Assembly: GCA_012960925.1 (NCBI GenBank)
Contig: DUAG01000019.1
Location: 81,580-145,579 of the forward strand
Direction of reading: 5' to 3'
Length of the DNA stretch: 64,000 nucleotides
Origin: Candidatus Manganitrophaceae bacterium
GTDB taxonomy: Bacteria; Nitrospirota; Nitrospiria; SBBL01; JAADHI01
The notes beneath the pieces are model-generated. The model had not been told where the DNA came from, did no database searches, and saw only the letters and a program-made list of their open reading frames with translations. Every line of letters begins with the position of its first letter. Position 1 is the stretch's first letter. Below are positions 13,261 to 21,999 of the stretch, piece after piece. The translations under genes were made by a program, and so were the position numbers.

Positions 13261-14280
13261 ATGGATGACCGCATCGTGACAAGCCAATCCACTGATGAAG
13301 AGCAACGAGTCGACTCCAGTCTTAGGCCGACCTCTATGGAAGATTACGTCGGCCAGGAGAAGATCAAGGAAAACTTGAAGGTCTACATCCAGGCGGCAAA
13401 GAATCGGGGGGATGTCCTGGACCATGTGATCTTCTATGGACCTCCGGGACTGGGAAAGACAACCCTGGCCAATATCATTGCCAGGGAAATGGGGGTGAAT
13501 ATTAAATCGACCTCTGGCCCGGCGGTGGAACATCCCGGTGATCTGGCCGCGATCCTGAGTAATCTCTCTGAAGGGGATATCTTTTTCATTGATGAGATCC
13601 ACCGTCTGCACCCGACGGTAGAAGAGATCCTCTATCCGGCCATGGAAGATTTTCAGCTCGATATTATTGTCGGCCAGGGTCCCACGGCGCGGACCCTGAA
13701 ATTAAACCTTCCGAATTTTACCCTGATCGGCGCGACGACACGGGCGGGTCTCCTGACCTCTCCCTTACGGGACCGGTTTGGTGTGATCAGCCGGCTTGAG
13801 TTTTATCAGCCCGAGGAGCTTCGCCGGATCATTCTGCGTTCCGCGAGTATTTTGAATGTCTCGATTGATGAAGAGGCGGCACTCGAAATTGCAACTCGGA
13901 CACGCGGGACGCCCCGGATTGCCAACCGGGTTTTACGGCGTGTGCGCGATTATGCAGAGGTGAAGGCAGATGGCCATATCGACCGAACGGTGGCTGCTCA
14001 GGCCCTCACCCAGATGGAGATTGATTCGGCAGGTTTTGACGGGATGGACCGAAAACTGCTCCTTCTCATCATCCAGAAATTCGGGGGAGGCCCGGTGGGT
14101 ATCGAGACCCTGGCGACCGCCGTTGGCGAGGGAAAAGAGACCCTGGAGGATCTATATGAACCGTATCTTATTCAGAGCGGATTTCTCGACAGAACTCCCC
14201 GGGGACGTATGGCAACGGACGCGGCCTATGCGCATTTTAATCTTGAACGACCAGAGGTTCAACCCCGTCTCTGGAAATGA
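13261..14280 (+). CDS. ruvB: Holliday junction branch migration ATPase RuvB
   Basis: The 339-residue AAA+ motor that drives branch migration with RuvA. Walker A GPPGLGKT is at residues 60-67 and Walker B IDEIHRL at 110-116. The sensor and arginine-finger region reads [18 protein letters not shown], and the C-terminal winged helix includes [16 protein letters not shown]. The length is normal. No strong ribosome binding site is visible; the sequence just upstream is A/T-rich after the repeat element. Confidence 0.98.
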   Translation: MDDRIVTSQSTDEEQRVDSSLRPTSMEDYVGQEKIKENLKVYIQAAKNRGDVLDHVIFYGPPGLGKTTLANIIAREMGVNIKSTSGPAVEHPGDLAAILSNLSEGDIFFIDEIHRLHPTVEEILYPAMEDFQLDIIVGQGPTARTLKLNLPNFTLIGATTRAGLLTSPLRDRFGVISRLEFYQPEELRRIILRSASILNVSIDEEAALEIATRTRGTPRIANRVLRRVRDYAEVKADGHIDRTVAAQALTQMEIDSAGFDGMDRKLLLLIIQKFGGGPVGIETLATAVGEGKETLEDLYEPYLIQSGFLDRTPRGRMATDAAYAHFNLERPEVQPRLWK

Positions 14281-14303
14281 GTACACTGCAACAAGAGGTA
14301 ACG

Positions 14304-14795
14304 ATGTTTTCCGTTGGGATTCTTACTGTAAGTGATAAAGGGGCCATGGGAGAAAGAGAGGATGGCAGTGGTCGACTTCTTCATCAACTGATCGAGGTGC
14401 TACCAGGCAAGGTCCGTGTTTACGAGATCGTCCCGGATGAAGCGGAAGAGATTCGCCTTCAATTGATCTCTTTTTGTGACAAGTGGAAGGTCGATCTTGT
14501 CCTGACGACAGGCGGTACGGGTGTTTCTCCGCGGGATGTGACCCCGGAAGCGACGGCAGATGTCATCGAGCACCTGATCCCCGGCATGGGAGAAATCATG
14601 CGGATTGAGGGCTACCGAAAAAATCCAAAGTCAATTCTTTCCCGAGGTATTGCCGGGATTCGAAACAAGACCCTTATTGTAAACCTTCCCGGTAGCCCCC
14701 GTGCCGTCAGGGAAAATTTCGAGATTCTTCTCCCGGCGCTCCCTCATGCCATCGAAAAGATGAAGGGAGAAGGCGGGGAATGTGGTATGCCGTAA
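14304..14795 (+). CDS. Molybdopterin adenylyltransferase (MogA/MoaB family)
   Basis: The 163-residue protein starts MFSVGILTVSDKGAMGERED, like MoaB/MogA. The molybdopterin-binding loop TTGGTGVSPRDVTPEAT is at residues 68-84 and LIVNLPGSPRAVRENFE near 124. The family activates molybdopterin by adenylation before metal insertion, so the cell probably has molybdoenzymes. ATG 14304 with AGAGGT upstream is preferred to ATG 14277, which overlaps the ruvB stop. No other molybdenum cofactor gene is in the window. MoaB and MogA cannot be separated safely. Confidence 0.88.
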   Translation: MFSVGILTVSDKGAMGEREDGSGRLLHQLIEVLPGKVRVYEIVPDEAEEIRLQLISFCDKWKVDLVLTTGGTGVSPRDVTPEATADVIEHLIPGMGEIMRIEGYRKNPKSILSRGIAGIRNKTLIVNLPGSPRAVRENFEILLPALPHAIEKMKGEGGECGMP

Positions 14796-14830
14796 GGTGG
14801 TTTTGATCCGATTATATTTTGGGGTGTGTG

Positions 14831-15544
14831 ATGGAAAGACAAGGAGCTTTTCCTGTTCCCGACTGCTGGAGGTGTGAGGCGAGGGCCTGTTCTCCCTTCT
14901 GCAGTAACTTGAATACGGACGAGATCGATCTCTTCATGAAGATCAAGAAGAGCCATTTATACGAGAGGCGCCAGTCTGTATTCTATGAAGGGAATACTTG
15001 TGAAGGGGTCTACCTTCTCTGCTCTGGAAGTGTCAAGCTGATGCAATCTTCCCGAAACGGGGACCAGCACATTCTGGAGATTATATTGCCTGGAGATTTA
15101 ATAGAAAAGAGTGCGGTTTTTTGCAAAGGGCGGCATATGACTTCCGCAGAAGCGCTTGAGAGGTCTGAGGTCAGCCTGTTTCACCCGGAAGATTTTCTTG
15201 AATTGTTACAATCCAACACGCATCTTTCACTGACCCTGATCTCAGTCTTGACGAAGGAAGTTGAGCTCGGGCGAGAACGAACCCATCGACTCCTTTTCGA
15301 GAGTGCGAAAAAACGTCTGGCCTGTATCCTGATCGATTTGAGCCATCATCACGGGGTGAGGCAATCTGATGGCTTGGCCATCAATCTGGGCTTAAAACGA
15401 CATGAACTGGCGGAGATGGTTGGCGTGACACAAGAAACAACCGTGCGCATTTTGACAAAAATGAAGAAAGAAAAGTTGATTCGCTTAAATGGGAAGAAAA
15501 TAATTGTTCTGGACGAAGAAGGCTTGAAGCAGGTGAGTGACTAA
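14831..15544 (+). CDS. Crp/Fnr family transcription regulator with N-terminal Cys cluster
   Basis: A 237-residue protein: a cyclic-nucleotide-binding-type sensory domain (GNTCEGVYLLCSGSVKLMQ; ILEIILPGDLIEKSAVF) followed by a winged helix-turn-helix (LGLKRHELAEMVGVTQETTV) with the Crp/Fnr recognition helix. The N-terminus has Cys12, Cys15, Cys20 and Cys24 (C-X2-C-X4-C-X3-C), which could hold an iron-sulfur cluster or other redox cofactor as in FNR, although the spacing differs from E. coli FNR. ATG 14831 is chosen over upstream TTG 14819. It is a probable regulator of the response to oxygen or redox state; targets are unknown. Confidence 0.85.
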   Translation: MERQGAFPVPDCWRCEARACSPFCSNLNTDEIDLFMKIKKSHLYERRQSVFYEGNTCEGVYLLCSGSVKLMQSSRNGDQHILEIILPGDLIEKSAVFCKGRHMTSAEALERSEVSLFHPEDFLELLQSNTHLSLTLISVLTKEVELGRERTHRLLFESAKKRLACILIDLSHHHGVRQSDGLAINLGLKRHELAEMVGVTQETTVRILTKMKKEKLIRLNGKKIIVLDEEGLKQVSD

Positions 15545-15591
15545 TCTTTTTTTCCCGCCAGAACTTCTGCACGAAACCGGCTTGACACTGG

Positions 15592-15629
15592 TATTGATGC
15601 CGGCCCCCCTGCTGGGGCCGGCATCAATA
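15592..15629. other. Perfect GC-rich palindrome between convergent genes
   Basis: TATTGATGCCGGCCCC (15592-15607) and its exact complement (15614-15629) enclose the 6-nt loop CCTGCT. The element lies between the Crp/Fnr gene (+) and the HU gene (-). No T-run follows on either strand, so it is at best an atypical bidirectional terminator. Confidence 0.7.
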
Positions 15630-15666
15630 GATAAGTCTGGGACGACTCTGGAATTGAACCTTGAAG

Positions 15667-15945
15667 TTACAGGCCCTTTTTTAAGCCGGGAGAGGCCTTG
15701 AATTTAACCGACTTGGCTGCTTTGATTCTAATCGTTTCCCCTGTCTGAGGGTTTCTCCCTTTTCTTGCGGCACGCTTCCGAACGGTAAAAGTTCCAAAAT
15801 CTGGAAAACTGAACCGACCGGTTTTCTTGATGGATTTACCGATTGTTTTGAAGGTATTCACCACAATGCCTTCCAGGGCTTTCTTACTGAGACCCTCTTT
15901 TGAATGCGCCTTTGCGAGTGCTTCAATGAGTTCACGTTTTGTCAT
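15667..15945 (-). CDS. HU/IHF family nucleoid-associated protein
   Basis: A 92-residue histone-like protein. The N-terminal helices start MTKRELIEALAKA, the beta arms carry GTFTVRKRAARKGRNPQTGE, and the end is IKAAKSVKFKASPG. The arm motif with Arg and the intercalating Pro is typical of HU. It binds and bends DNA without strong sequence preference. A ribosome binding site (TAGGAGG) lies upstream on the minus strand, and a promoter is predicted at 16045-16073. Confidence 0.93.
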   Translation of the reverse strand: MTKRELIEALAKAHSKEGLSKKALEGIVVNTFKTIGKSIKKTGRFSFPDFGTFTVRKRAARKGRNPQTGETIRIKAAKSVKFKASPGLKKGL

Positions 15946-16044
15946 GTTTTTTCTACCTCCTACTGATTATGAGAGAAGATCTGCTGCATGCCGCATTGCT
16001 CTTATCCCCTGACAGGGTTTGATCGGCGACGATTATGGGGACGA

Positions 16045-16073
16045 ATCCTACCGTTTTATTTCATGAATGTCAA
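16045..16073 (-). promoter_or_regulatory. Candidate sigma-70 promoter of the HU gene
   Basis: On the minus strand TTGACA (16073-16068) and TAGGAT (16050-16045) are separated by exactly 17 nt. Transcription would start near 16038, giving a leader of about 95 nt before the HU ATG. Confidence 0.55.
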
Positions 16074-16130
16074 AAGAAAATAAGCTTCCCGAGTTCCGTA
16101 ATCAGCAGGTCTCCGAAGCAAACGACTTTC

Positions 16131-16159
16131 TTGACAAGGTCAATAACCCTATGTTAATT
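16131..16159 (+). promoter_or_regulatory. Possible promoter of the aminotransferase-serA pair
   Basis: A perfect TTGACA (16131-16136) lies 100 nt before the aminotransferase start. At 17 nt spacing the -10 is only TTAATT, so this is a weak call. The rest of the 15946-16236 gap shows no gene. Confidence 0.3.
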
Positions 16160-16236
16160 TCAGCAATCTATTTTCAGGTGGTTATTTAGAGTCTTACCGT
16201 AAGGTCCAACCCGCATATTTAAGGAGTCGAAATAAG

Positions 16237-17376
16237 ATGAAAAGATACCTGTTGGCCCCTGGTCCGACCAATGTTTCGTCAGAGGTCCTATTGGCGATGG
16301 CGCAGCCGATTCTTCACCATCGGTCTCCGGAATTTTCAAAGCTTCTGGAGCGGGTCAAGAATGATCTCAAGTGGTTGTTTCAGACAGAAAATGACGTCTT
16401 TATTCTGGCATCGACAGGAACCGGAGGGATGGAGGGAGCCGTTTCAAACTTTCTCTCTCCGGGGGACAAGGCCTTGGTCGTCAATGGCGGAAAGTTTGGT
16501 GAGCGTTGGCTGAAAATCTGCGCAGGCTATGGGGTCAAAACTGAAGAAATCAAGGTTGAATGGGGCTATGCGGTCAAGCCTGAACAGATTAGGGAGGCCC
16601 TTCAGCGGGACCCTTCTATCAAAGGGGTCTTTACGCAGGGATCGGAGACCTCAACCGGGGTTGCGCACCCCATCAAAGAGATTGCGGCAGTGGTGCGGGA
16701 ATTTGATGAGTGTTTGATGGTGGTTGATGCGGTCTCCGCCATGGGTGTTTTTGATATACAAACCGATGCATGGGGACTGGACGTTGTGGTGACCGGTTCG
16801 CAAAAGGCCTTGGCACTTCCGCCGGGATTGGCCTTTGTTTCTGTGTCGGAAAAGGGGTGGTGTCAGGCAGAAAAATGTACCAACGCGAAGTTTTATTTCA
16901 ATTTTAAAAAGGAGAGAGAGTCGATCGTGAAGAATACGACGGCTTTTACCGCGCCTGTTTCTCTTATTGTTGGTTTGGAACGTTCCCTCCAGATGTTTAA
17001 GGAAGAGGGCCTTGAAAATGTCTTTGCGCGCCATCAACTCCTGGCGCGGGCGACCGGCGAGGCCATGAAGGGAATCGGGATGTCTCTCTTTCCGAAGGAA
17101 TCTCCAAGTACCGCCGTCACGGCCATTGTCGCCCCGGAAGGGTACGACGGCCAGCAGATCTACAAGGATCTTCGCGTGAAGTACGGCATCACGGCGGCAG
17201 GGGGGCAGGACCAGTTGAAGGGCAAGGTGTTTCGGATCGCCAATATTGGTTATTTGGATACATTTGATGCGATTATGGCCGTTGCGGCGATCGAGATGGT
17301 TCTGAAAGGAATGGGGCATCCGCTCAAGCTCGGGACTGGAGTCGGGATTGCTCAGGAGATTCTTCTTAAGAAATAA
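16237..17376 (+). CDS. Class V PLP aminotransferase (serine/alanine-glyoxylate type)
   Basis: A 379-residue fold-type I PLP enzyme. It starts with LLAPGPTNVSSEVL. The pyridoxal phosphate-binding lysine is Lys190 in TGSQKALALPPGL, and the substrate-facing segment ILASTGTGGMEGAVSNF is at residues 57-73. Relatives transfer amino groups between serine or alanine and glyoxylate or pyruvate. Because serA follows 73 nt later in the same direction, a role as phosphoserine or serine aminotransferase in serine synthesis is a reasonable inference. The exact substrate pair is not readable from sequence. AAGGAG precedes the ATG. Confidence 0.88.
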   Translation: MKRYLLAPGPTNVSSEVLLAMAQPILHHRSPEFSKLLERVKNDLKWLFQTENDVFILASTGTGGMEGAVSNFLSPGDKALVVNGGKFGERWLKICAGYGVKTEEIKVEWGYAVKPEQIREALQRDPSIKGVFTQGSETSTGVAHPIKEIAAVVREFDECLMVVDAVSAMGVFDIQTDAWGLDVVVTGSQKALALPPGLAFVSVSEKGWCQAEKCTNAKFYFNFKKERESIVKNTTAFTAPVSLIVGLERSLQMFKEEGLENVFARHQLLARATGEAMKGIGMSLFPKESPSTAVTAIVAPEGYDGQQIYKDLRVKYGITAAGGQDQLKGKVFRIANIGYLDTFDAIMAVAAIEMVLKGMGHPLKLGTGVGIAQEILLKK

Positions 17377-17449
17377 TTAAATCGCCCTTCACTCCCTTTT
17401 TCCCATCAGGGTGGAGGAGGAAGACAAGAGGCAGGAACAGGAGAGTGTG

Positions 17450-19030
17450 ATGAAGGTACTAGTCAGTGATTCCCTTTCGGGAAGCGGTATTGAAATTCTA
17501 AAAAATGCGGGTTTGACGGTTGACATCAAGACGGGAATGAGTCCGGCAGAACTGATCGAAGTCATTCCGGAATATGACGGTATCGTGATTCGGAGCGGGA
17601 CAAAGGTCGTTAAAGAGGTGGTCGATGCGGCAAAAAACCTGAAGGTCATCGGCCGTGCCGGATCCGGACTGGACAACGTGGATATCCCGGCCGCTACCAA
17701 GCGGGGCATCGTTGTCATGAATACGCCCGGCGGTAATACCGTTACCACGGCTGAACATACCATGGCCATGATCATTTCCATGGCGCGTCGGGTTCCCCAG
17801 GCGGACGCCTCCATTAAGGCCGGGAAGTGGGAAAAGAAAAAGTTTATGGGGATCGAACTCTTTCATAAGACGATCGGAATCATTGGCTTAGGGGCGATTG
17901 GAAGCCATGTGGCGAAATTGGCCCAGGGAATGATGATGACGGTTCTGGCCTATGATGCTTATCTTTCTCCCGAAAATGCGCGGGAGATGGGCGTGGAGGT
18001 GGTTGATCTGGAAACACTCTATGCCCGGTCTGATATTATTACGATCCACACCCCCCTGACCCCTGAAACGAAACATTTGATCAATGCCGCGTCGATTGAA
18101 AAGATGAAAGACGGTGTTCGTATTGTGAACTGTGCCAGGGGAGGGATTGTGAATGAAGAAGACCTCTTTGAAGCGATGAAGAGGGGCAAAGTTGCGGCGG
18201 CGGCCTTTGATGTTTTTGAGAAGGAACCTGTTGATCCGGCGAATCCGTTGATCGGCCTGGAAAACTTTATCTGTACCCCTCATCTCGGAGCGGCGACGAA
18301 AGAAGCCCAGGAGAATGTTGCCGTCGCGGTTGCAGAGCAGGTTGCAGATTTATTGGTTCGTCAGGTGGTCCGCTTTGCGGTCAATCTCCCCTCGGTTCCC
18401 CCGGATCTCCTCCCGAAGGTGAGACCTTATATCGAATTGGCGGAGAAGCTTGGGTCGTTTATCGGACAGACGGTTGAAGGCGGAATTGAAGAAGTGACCA
18501 TTGAATATCACGGCGAGGCGGCAGAGATTGAACCTGCCCCGATGACCGTTGCGGCCCTCAAGGGCCTCTTAAGCCCGATCCTGGAAGAGCCTGTGAATTC
18601 TGTCAATGCGCCGGGCATTGCCAAAGAGCGAGGCATTAAGGTGGATGAGGCAAAGAGCTCTCAGGCAGGGAATTTTTCGAGTCTGATCCGTATTCGGGTC
18701 AAGGCGGGGGATCAGGTCAAAACGGTTTCCGGCGCCATATTCAATAAGAGCGAACCGAGGATCGTCGAAATCGATCAGATGTCGCTGGAAGTGATCCCTG
18801 AAGGGGTGATGATCTACCTGCACAATGAAGATAAGCCGGGTGTGATCGGCGGGCTCGGAAATCTTCTGGCTGAGAGACAGATTAACATCTCCCGCATGCA
18901 ATTGGGTCGAGAGCAAGTGGGCGGAAAGGCTATTTCAGTCGTGGGTATTGATGCGCCCCTCACACCCGAATCCTTAGAGGAAATTAAAGCAATTCCTCAT
19001 GTCCTTTCTGTGAAACAGGTTGCCTTGTAA
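17450..19030 (+). CDS. serA: D-3-phosphoglycerate dehydrogenase, long form with ACT domain
   Basis: A 526-residue protein, the long SerA type. The substrate-binding part comes first, then the Rossmann NAD-binding domain (GIIGLGAIGSHVAKLAQGM), then RGGIVNEEDLFEAM and HLGAATKEAQENVA with the catalytic His. The allosteric substrate-binding domain follows, and a C-terminal ACT domain (MIYLHNEDKPGVIGGLGNLL) probably senses serine. It makes 3-phosphohydroxypyruvate, the first step from glycolysis to serine. ATG 17450 (MKVLVSDSL) with CAGGAGAG upstream is preferred to GTG 17411. Confidence 0.97.
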   Translation: MKVLVSDSLSGSGIEILKNAGLTVDIKTGMSPAELIEVIPEYDGIVIRSGTKVVKEVVDAAKNLKVIGRAGSGLDNVDIPAATKRGIVVMNTPGGNTVTTAEHTMAMIISMARRVPQADASIKAGKWEKKKFMGIELFHKTIGIIGLGAIGSHVAKLAQGMMMTVLAYDAYLSPENAREMGVEVVDLETLYARSDIITIHTPLTPETKHLINAASIEKMKDGVRIVNCARGGIVNEEDLFEAMKRGKVAAAAFDVFEKEPVDPANPLIGLENFICTPHLGAATKEAQENVAVAVAEQVADLLVRQVVRFAVNLPSVPPDLLPKVRPYIELAEKLGSFIGQTVEGGIEEVTIEYHGEAAEIEPAPMTVAALKGLLSPILEEPVNSVNAPGIAKERGIKVDEAKSSQAGNFSSLIRIRVKAGDQVKTVSGAIFNKSEPRIVEIDQMSLEVIPEGVMIYLHNEDKPGVIGGLGNLLAERQINISRMQLGREQVGGKAISVVGIDAPLTPESLEEIKAIPHVLSVKQVAL

Positions 19031-19038
19031 AAACCGGG

Positions 19039-19137
19039 AGCCAGCGGACCCGCGGGTGATTGACTGTTGGGGAGGCATGGATGAAGCCCCCCAACGGCGG
19101 CCATGCCCTGTGTTACTCACGGGGCCGCTTGCTGACC
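19039..19137. other. Nested inverted repeats between serA and hisZ
   Basis: The gap holds an imperfect outer dyad (19040-19059 against 19117-19137). Inside it are two interlocked pairs: GTTGGGG (19066-19072) with CCCCAAC (19089-19095), and GGCATGG (19074-19080) with CCATGCC (19101-19107). The order A-B-A'-B' permits a pseudoknot or two exclusive hairpins. No T-run and no obvious open frame are present. It could be an mRNA element or a mobile palindrome. Confidence 0.6.
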
Positions 19138-19167
19138 CCTGATCCTGCCTAATTTTGGTCCTTATTC

Positions 19168-20490
19168 ATGAAACTTTCAGGAAAACCAAAGACTCTGATC
19201 CCGAAAGGGGTTGCGACCTTTCTGCCCGAGGGTGCCGCGAGGCGGCGGGCGATTGAGCGCGTGATCCTTGATCTTTTTTCTCAATGGGGTTATCAGGAGG
19301 TGATCACCCCGCTCTTTGAATATCTGGATGTCTTTTCCCTTGGCGTGGGAGAGAACATTCTCGATCGCGCCTATAAGTTCGTTGATCGTGCCACCGGCCG
19401 AATAATGGTCCTTCGTCCAGACGTAACACCCCAGATTGCCCGTATTGCGGCGACGCTCCTAGGGGATCAGCCAAGGCCCCTTCGTTTGTGCTACTCGGCT
19501 AATGTATTTCGACATGAAGAGGAGCATGCCGGGCGAGAGCGGGAGATCTTTCAAGTTGGCGGGGAACTGATTGGCATATCTGATGTTGAGGCTGACGCGG
19601 AAATAATTTCGCTTGCCATTGAGATCCTGAAAAAAGTGGGTTTGAAATCGTTCAAGGTTTCTTTGGGCCAGATGGCATATACCCGTGGTATTCTCCAGTC
19701 ATTCAGGTCCTCTCCGGCCTTCTTCCAGGAAGTTCTCCACTCCGTTGGGAAGAAAGAAGTCTCCCAACTCGAAGCGTTGCTCAGGAAAGGGAAGGTAGGT
19801 CTTAAAAAGCGCTTACAAATTATTGCCTTGCTGGATCTTTTTGGCGGAGAAGAGGTTTTTAAAAAAGCATCTCTTTTAACCGACTATCCCCCTTGCCGCA
19901 TCGCACTGAAAAGACTAAAGGCGGTCTATAAAATTTTAAAGTCCGCTGGTTATCAGGATGATCTTCTGATTGATCTGGGCGAGGTTCGGGGTTTTGGCTA
20001 CTACACCGGGACGATCTTTGAGATCTTTTCCGATGGGGTGGGATCAGAATTGGGTGGCGGAGGGCGCTATGATCAACTCCTTGAAAAGTTTGGTGCTCCT
20101 ACGCCTTCGACCGGATTTGCCCTGCATATAGAACGGATACAAAAGGCACTGGAATTTACTGCGGGCCGGGACAGGGATTATTCTTCAGCTGACTTCCTGC
20201 TCCTGCATTCGCCTGCGGGAGCCGAGGGGGCTTCGGCGCTTTCCCGTCAACTCAGGCAACATGGTTTTCGAGTCGTCTGTAAGACTCGCCTTAAAGAGGG
20301 GCAGGGCTGGACCGTAGAGAAGCTTGCCTCTTTTGTTTCAGATGCGCGGAGGCAGCAGATCAAGAAAATCCTTGTCCTGGAGAATGGGAGTGCTCGAGGG
20401 CGCATTCGTTCCGTCGATGTAAGATCCGGCGTCGAACAGAAAGTGAATCTCAAGGAGGTTATGGCGCAGGGTCCTCCAAGGCGGGTTTAA
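19168..20490 (+). CDS. hisZ: ATP phosphoribosyltransferase regulatory subunit (HisS-like)
   Basis: The 440-residue protein has a class II tRNA synthetase fold resembling HisS: PKGVATFLPEGAARRRAIE, then motif 2-like LRLCYSANVFRHEEEHAGRE. It keeps the ATP-site arginine region but has a divergent histidine-binding stretch (DLGEVRGFGYYTGTIFEIF, GGGGRYDQLLEKFG). This fits HisZ, the partner that makes short HisG active in the first step of histidine synthesis. A C-terminal domain of about 100 residues resembles an anticodon-binding domain, which many HisZ lack. No hisG or other his gene is nearby. dnaB starts 1 nt after the stop. Confidence 0.82.
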   Translation: MKLSGKPKTLIPKGVATFLPEGAARRRAIERVILDLFSQWGYQEVITPLFEYLDVFSLGVGENILDRAYKFVDRATGRIMVLRPDVTPQIARIAATLLGDQPRPLRLCYSANVFRHEEEHAGREREIFQVGGELIGISDVEADAEIISLAIEILKKVGLKSFKVSLGQMAYTRGILQSFRSSPAFFQEVLHSVGKKEVSQLEALLRKGKVGLKKRLQIIALLDLFGGEEVFKKASLLTDYPPCRIALKRLKAVYKILKSAGYQDDLLIDLGEVRGFGYYTGTIFEIFSDGVGSELGGGGRYDQLLEKFGAPTPSTGFALHIERIQKALEFTAGRDRDYSSADFLLLHSPAGAEGASALSRQLRQHGFRVVCKTRLKEGQGWTVEKLASFVSDARRQQIKKILVLENGSARGRIRSVDVRSGVEQKVNLKEVMAQGPPRRV

Positions 20491-20491
20491 A

Positions 20492-21892
20492 ATGTCCTCA
20501 ACAGATGTATCCATCCAAAAACTACCTCCTCAAAATCTGGAAGCCGAGCAAGCGGTTCTGGCAGCGATTCTCCTCGACAATCAGGCCTTCAACAAGGTTG
20601 TGGAGATTCTCAGTCCTGAAGATTTTTACAAGGAGAGCCACCGGAAAATATTTTCGGCTTTGCAAGGCCTCGACAATGAAGGTGAGGCAATCGATCTCAT
20701 CACCTTGTCAGACCACCTAAGAAAAAAAGATCAATTGGAAAAAGTGGGAGGGAGTCCTTACCTGACGGAGCTCCTGAACAGTATCCCGACTGCGGCAAAT
20801 GTGCGTCTTCACGCAAATATCGTTCACGAAAAGGCCATCCTAAGACATCTCATCGGTATTGCAACCAATATTGTGACAGAAGGTTATGAAGATCAGGGAA
20901 AGGTTGGAGACCTCCTGGACCGGGCTGAGCGGTCTATTTTTTCTATTTCAGACAAGACGATGCGCTCTTCCTTCTCGCCAATGAAAGAGTTGGTCCCTAT
21001 GGGCTTTGAAATTATTGAGCGACTTGCCGATCACAAACTGACAGGGCTGCCCACCTTTCATAAAGATCTGGACCAGTTGATGTCTGGGCTTCAGCCTTCT
21101 GACCTTATTATTGTTGCCGGCCGACCGTCGATGGGGAAAACGGCATTCGCTTTGGGAATTGCTCAGAATATTGCGGTACGGGGGGCCGGGACCGTCGGAA
21201 TATTCAGTTTGGAGATGTCGAAGGAGCAGTTGGTTCTCCGGATGCTCTGTTCTGAGGCGAGAGTCGATGCGCACAAGCTCCGTTCCGGGTTTCTGGGGCG
21301 GCCTGGGAATGATAACTGGAAGAAGTTGATCAAGGCGGCGGGAAGATTAAACGATGCACCGATTTTTATTGATGATACCCCTGCGATGACGATCCTGGAG
21401 ATGCGGGCAAAAGCCAGGCGCTTGAAGGCGGAACACAATCTCAGCCTCTTGATCGTAGATTACCTCCAACTGATGAGAGGTCGGGGAGATGCCGGAAGCC
21501 GGGAGCAGGAAATATCTGATATCTCACGCTCACTCAAAGGGTTGGCAAAAGAACTCCGTATCCCAGTCATTGCCCTCTCACAGCTTTCCCGGGCCGTTGA
21601 GTCAAGACCGGAAAAGAAAAAAAGACCTATTCTGGCTGATCTTCGCGAATCCGGAGCCATCGAACAGGATGCCGATGTCGTTCTTTTTATCTATCGGGAG
21701 GAGGTCTATGATCCATGTAAGTGCCCTCGGGAGGGAGAGTGTGTCTGTGGAAGAAAAGGAAAAGCGGAGATTATCATCGGAAAACAACGGAATGGACCGA
21801 TTGATGATATTCCCATGACTTTTATTGATCGCTATACCCGTTTTGAGGACAGGGACCCTTCACGAGACGATTTCTCAACGATATCAATTTGA
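20492..21892 (+). CDS. dnaB: Replicative DNA helicase DnaB
   Basis: A 466-residue hexameric helicase. The N-terminal primase-interacting domain (LPPQNLEAEQAVLAAILLDN, residues 11-30) is joined by a linker to the RecA-like motor with Walker A GRPSMGKT (210-217), LLIVDYLQLMRG and the arginine-finger region GKQRNGP. Near the end a loop that is short in many DnaB proteins holds Cys409, Cys411, Cys417 and Cys419 (C-X-C-X5-C-X-C), a possible metal site. No intein is present. A consensus promoter for tatA overlaps its stop codon. Confidence 0.97.
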   Translation: MSSTDVSIQKLPPQNLEAEQAVLAAILLDNQAFNKVVEILSPEDFYKESHRKIFSALQGLDNEGEAIDLITLSDHLRKKDQLEKVGGSPYLTELLNSIPTAANVRLHANIVHEKAILRHLIGIATNIVTEGYEDQGKVGDLLDRAERSIFSISDKTMRSSFSPMKELVPMGFEIIERLADHKLTGLPTFHKDLDQLMSGLQPSDLIIVAGRPSMGKTAFALGIAQNIAVRGAGTVGIFSLEMSKEQLVLRMLCSEARVDAHKLRSGFLGRPGNDNWKKLIKAAGRLNDAPIFIDDTPAMTILEMRAKARRLKAEHNLSLLIVDYLQLMRGRGDAGSREQEISDISRSLKGLAKELRIPVIALSQLSRAVESRPEKKKRPILADLRESGAIEQDADVVLFIYREEVYDPCKCPREGECVCGRKGKAEIIIGKQRNGPIDDIPMTFIDRYTRFEDRDPSRDDFSTISI

Positions 21893-21917
21893 CAGGATAT
21901 TGAAAAGGCCTTATAAT
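21889..21917 (+). promoter_or_regulatory. Consensus sigma-70 promoter upstream of tatA
   Basis: TTGACA (21889-21894), a 17-nt spacer and TATAAT (21912-21917) match the consensus exactly. The -35 box overlaps the dnaB stop codon. Transcription would start near 21924, 76 nt before tatA, and could cover tatA, the TPR lipoprotein and the first pilin. Confidence 0.8.
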
Positions 21918-21999
21918 TCAACATTGAAGAGGGATATTTTTCAGAGGTGGCCCCTCGGCATCCACTTGTTTTTGACAGATACTTATAAAGAGGATACGC

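Noticed and set aside
15592..15629. Rho-independent terminator
   Set aside because: The palindrome is perfect, but no T-run follows on either strand, so it is listed only as a palindrome.
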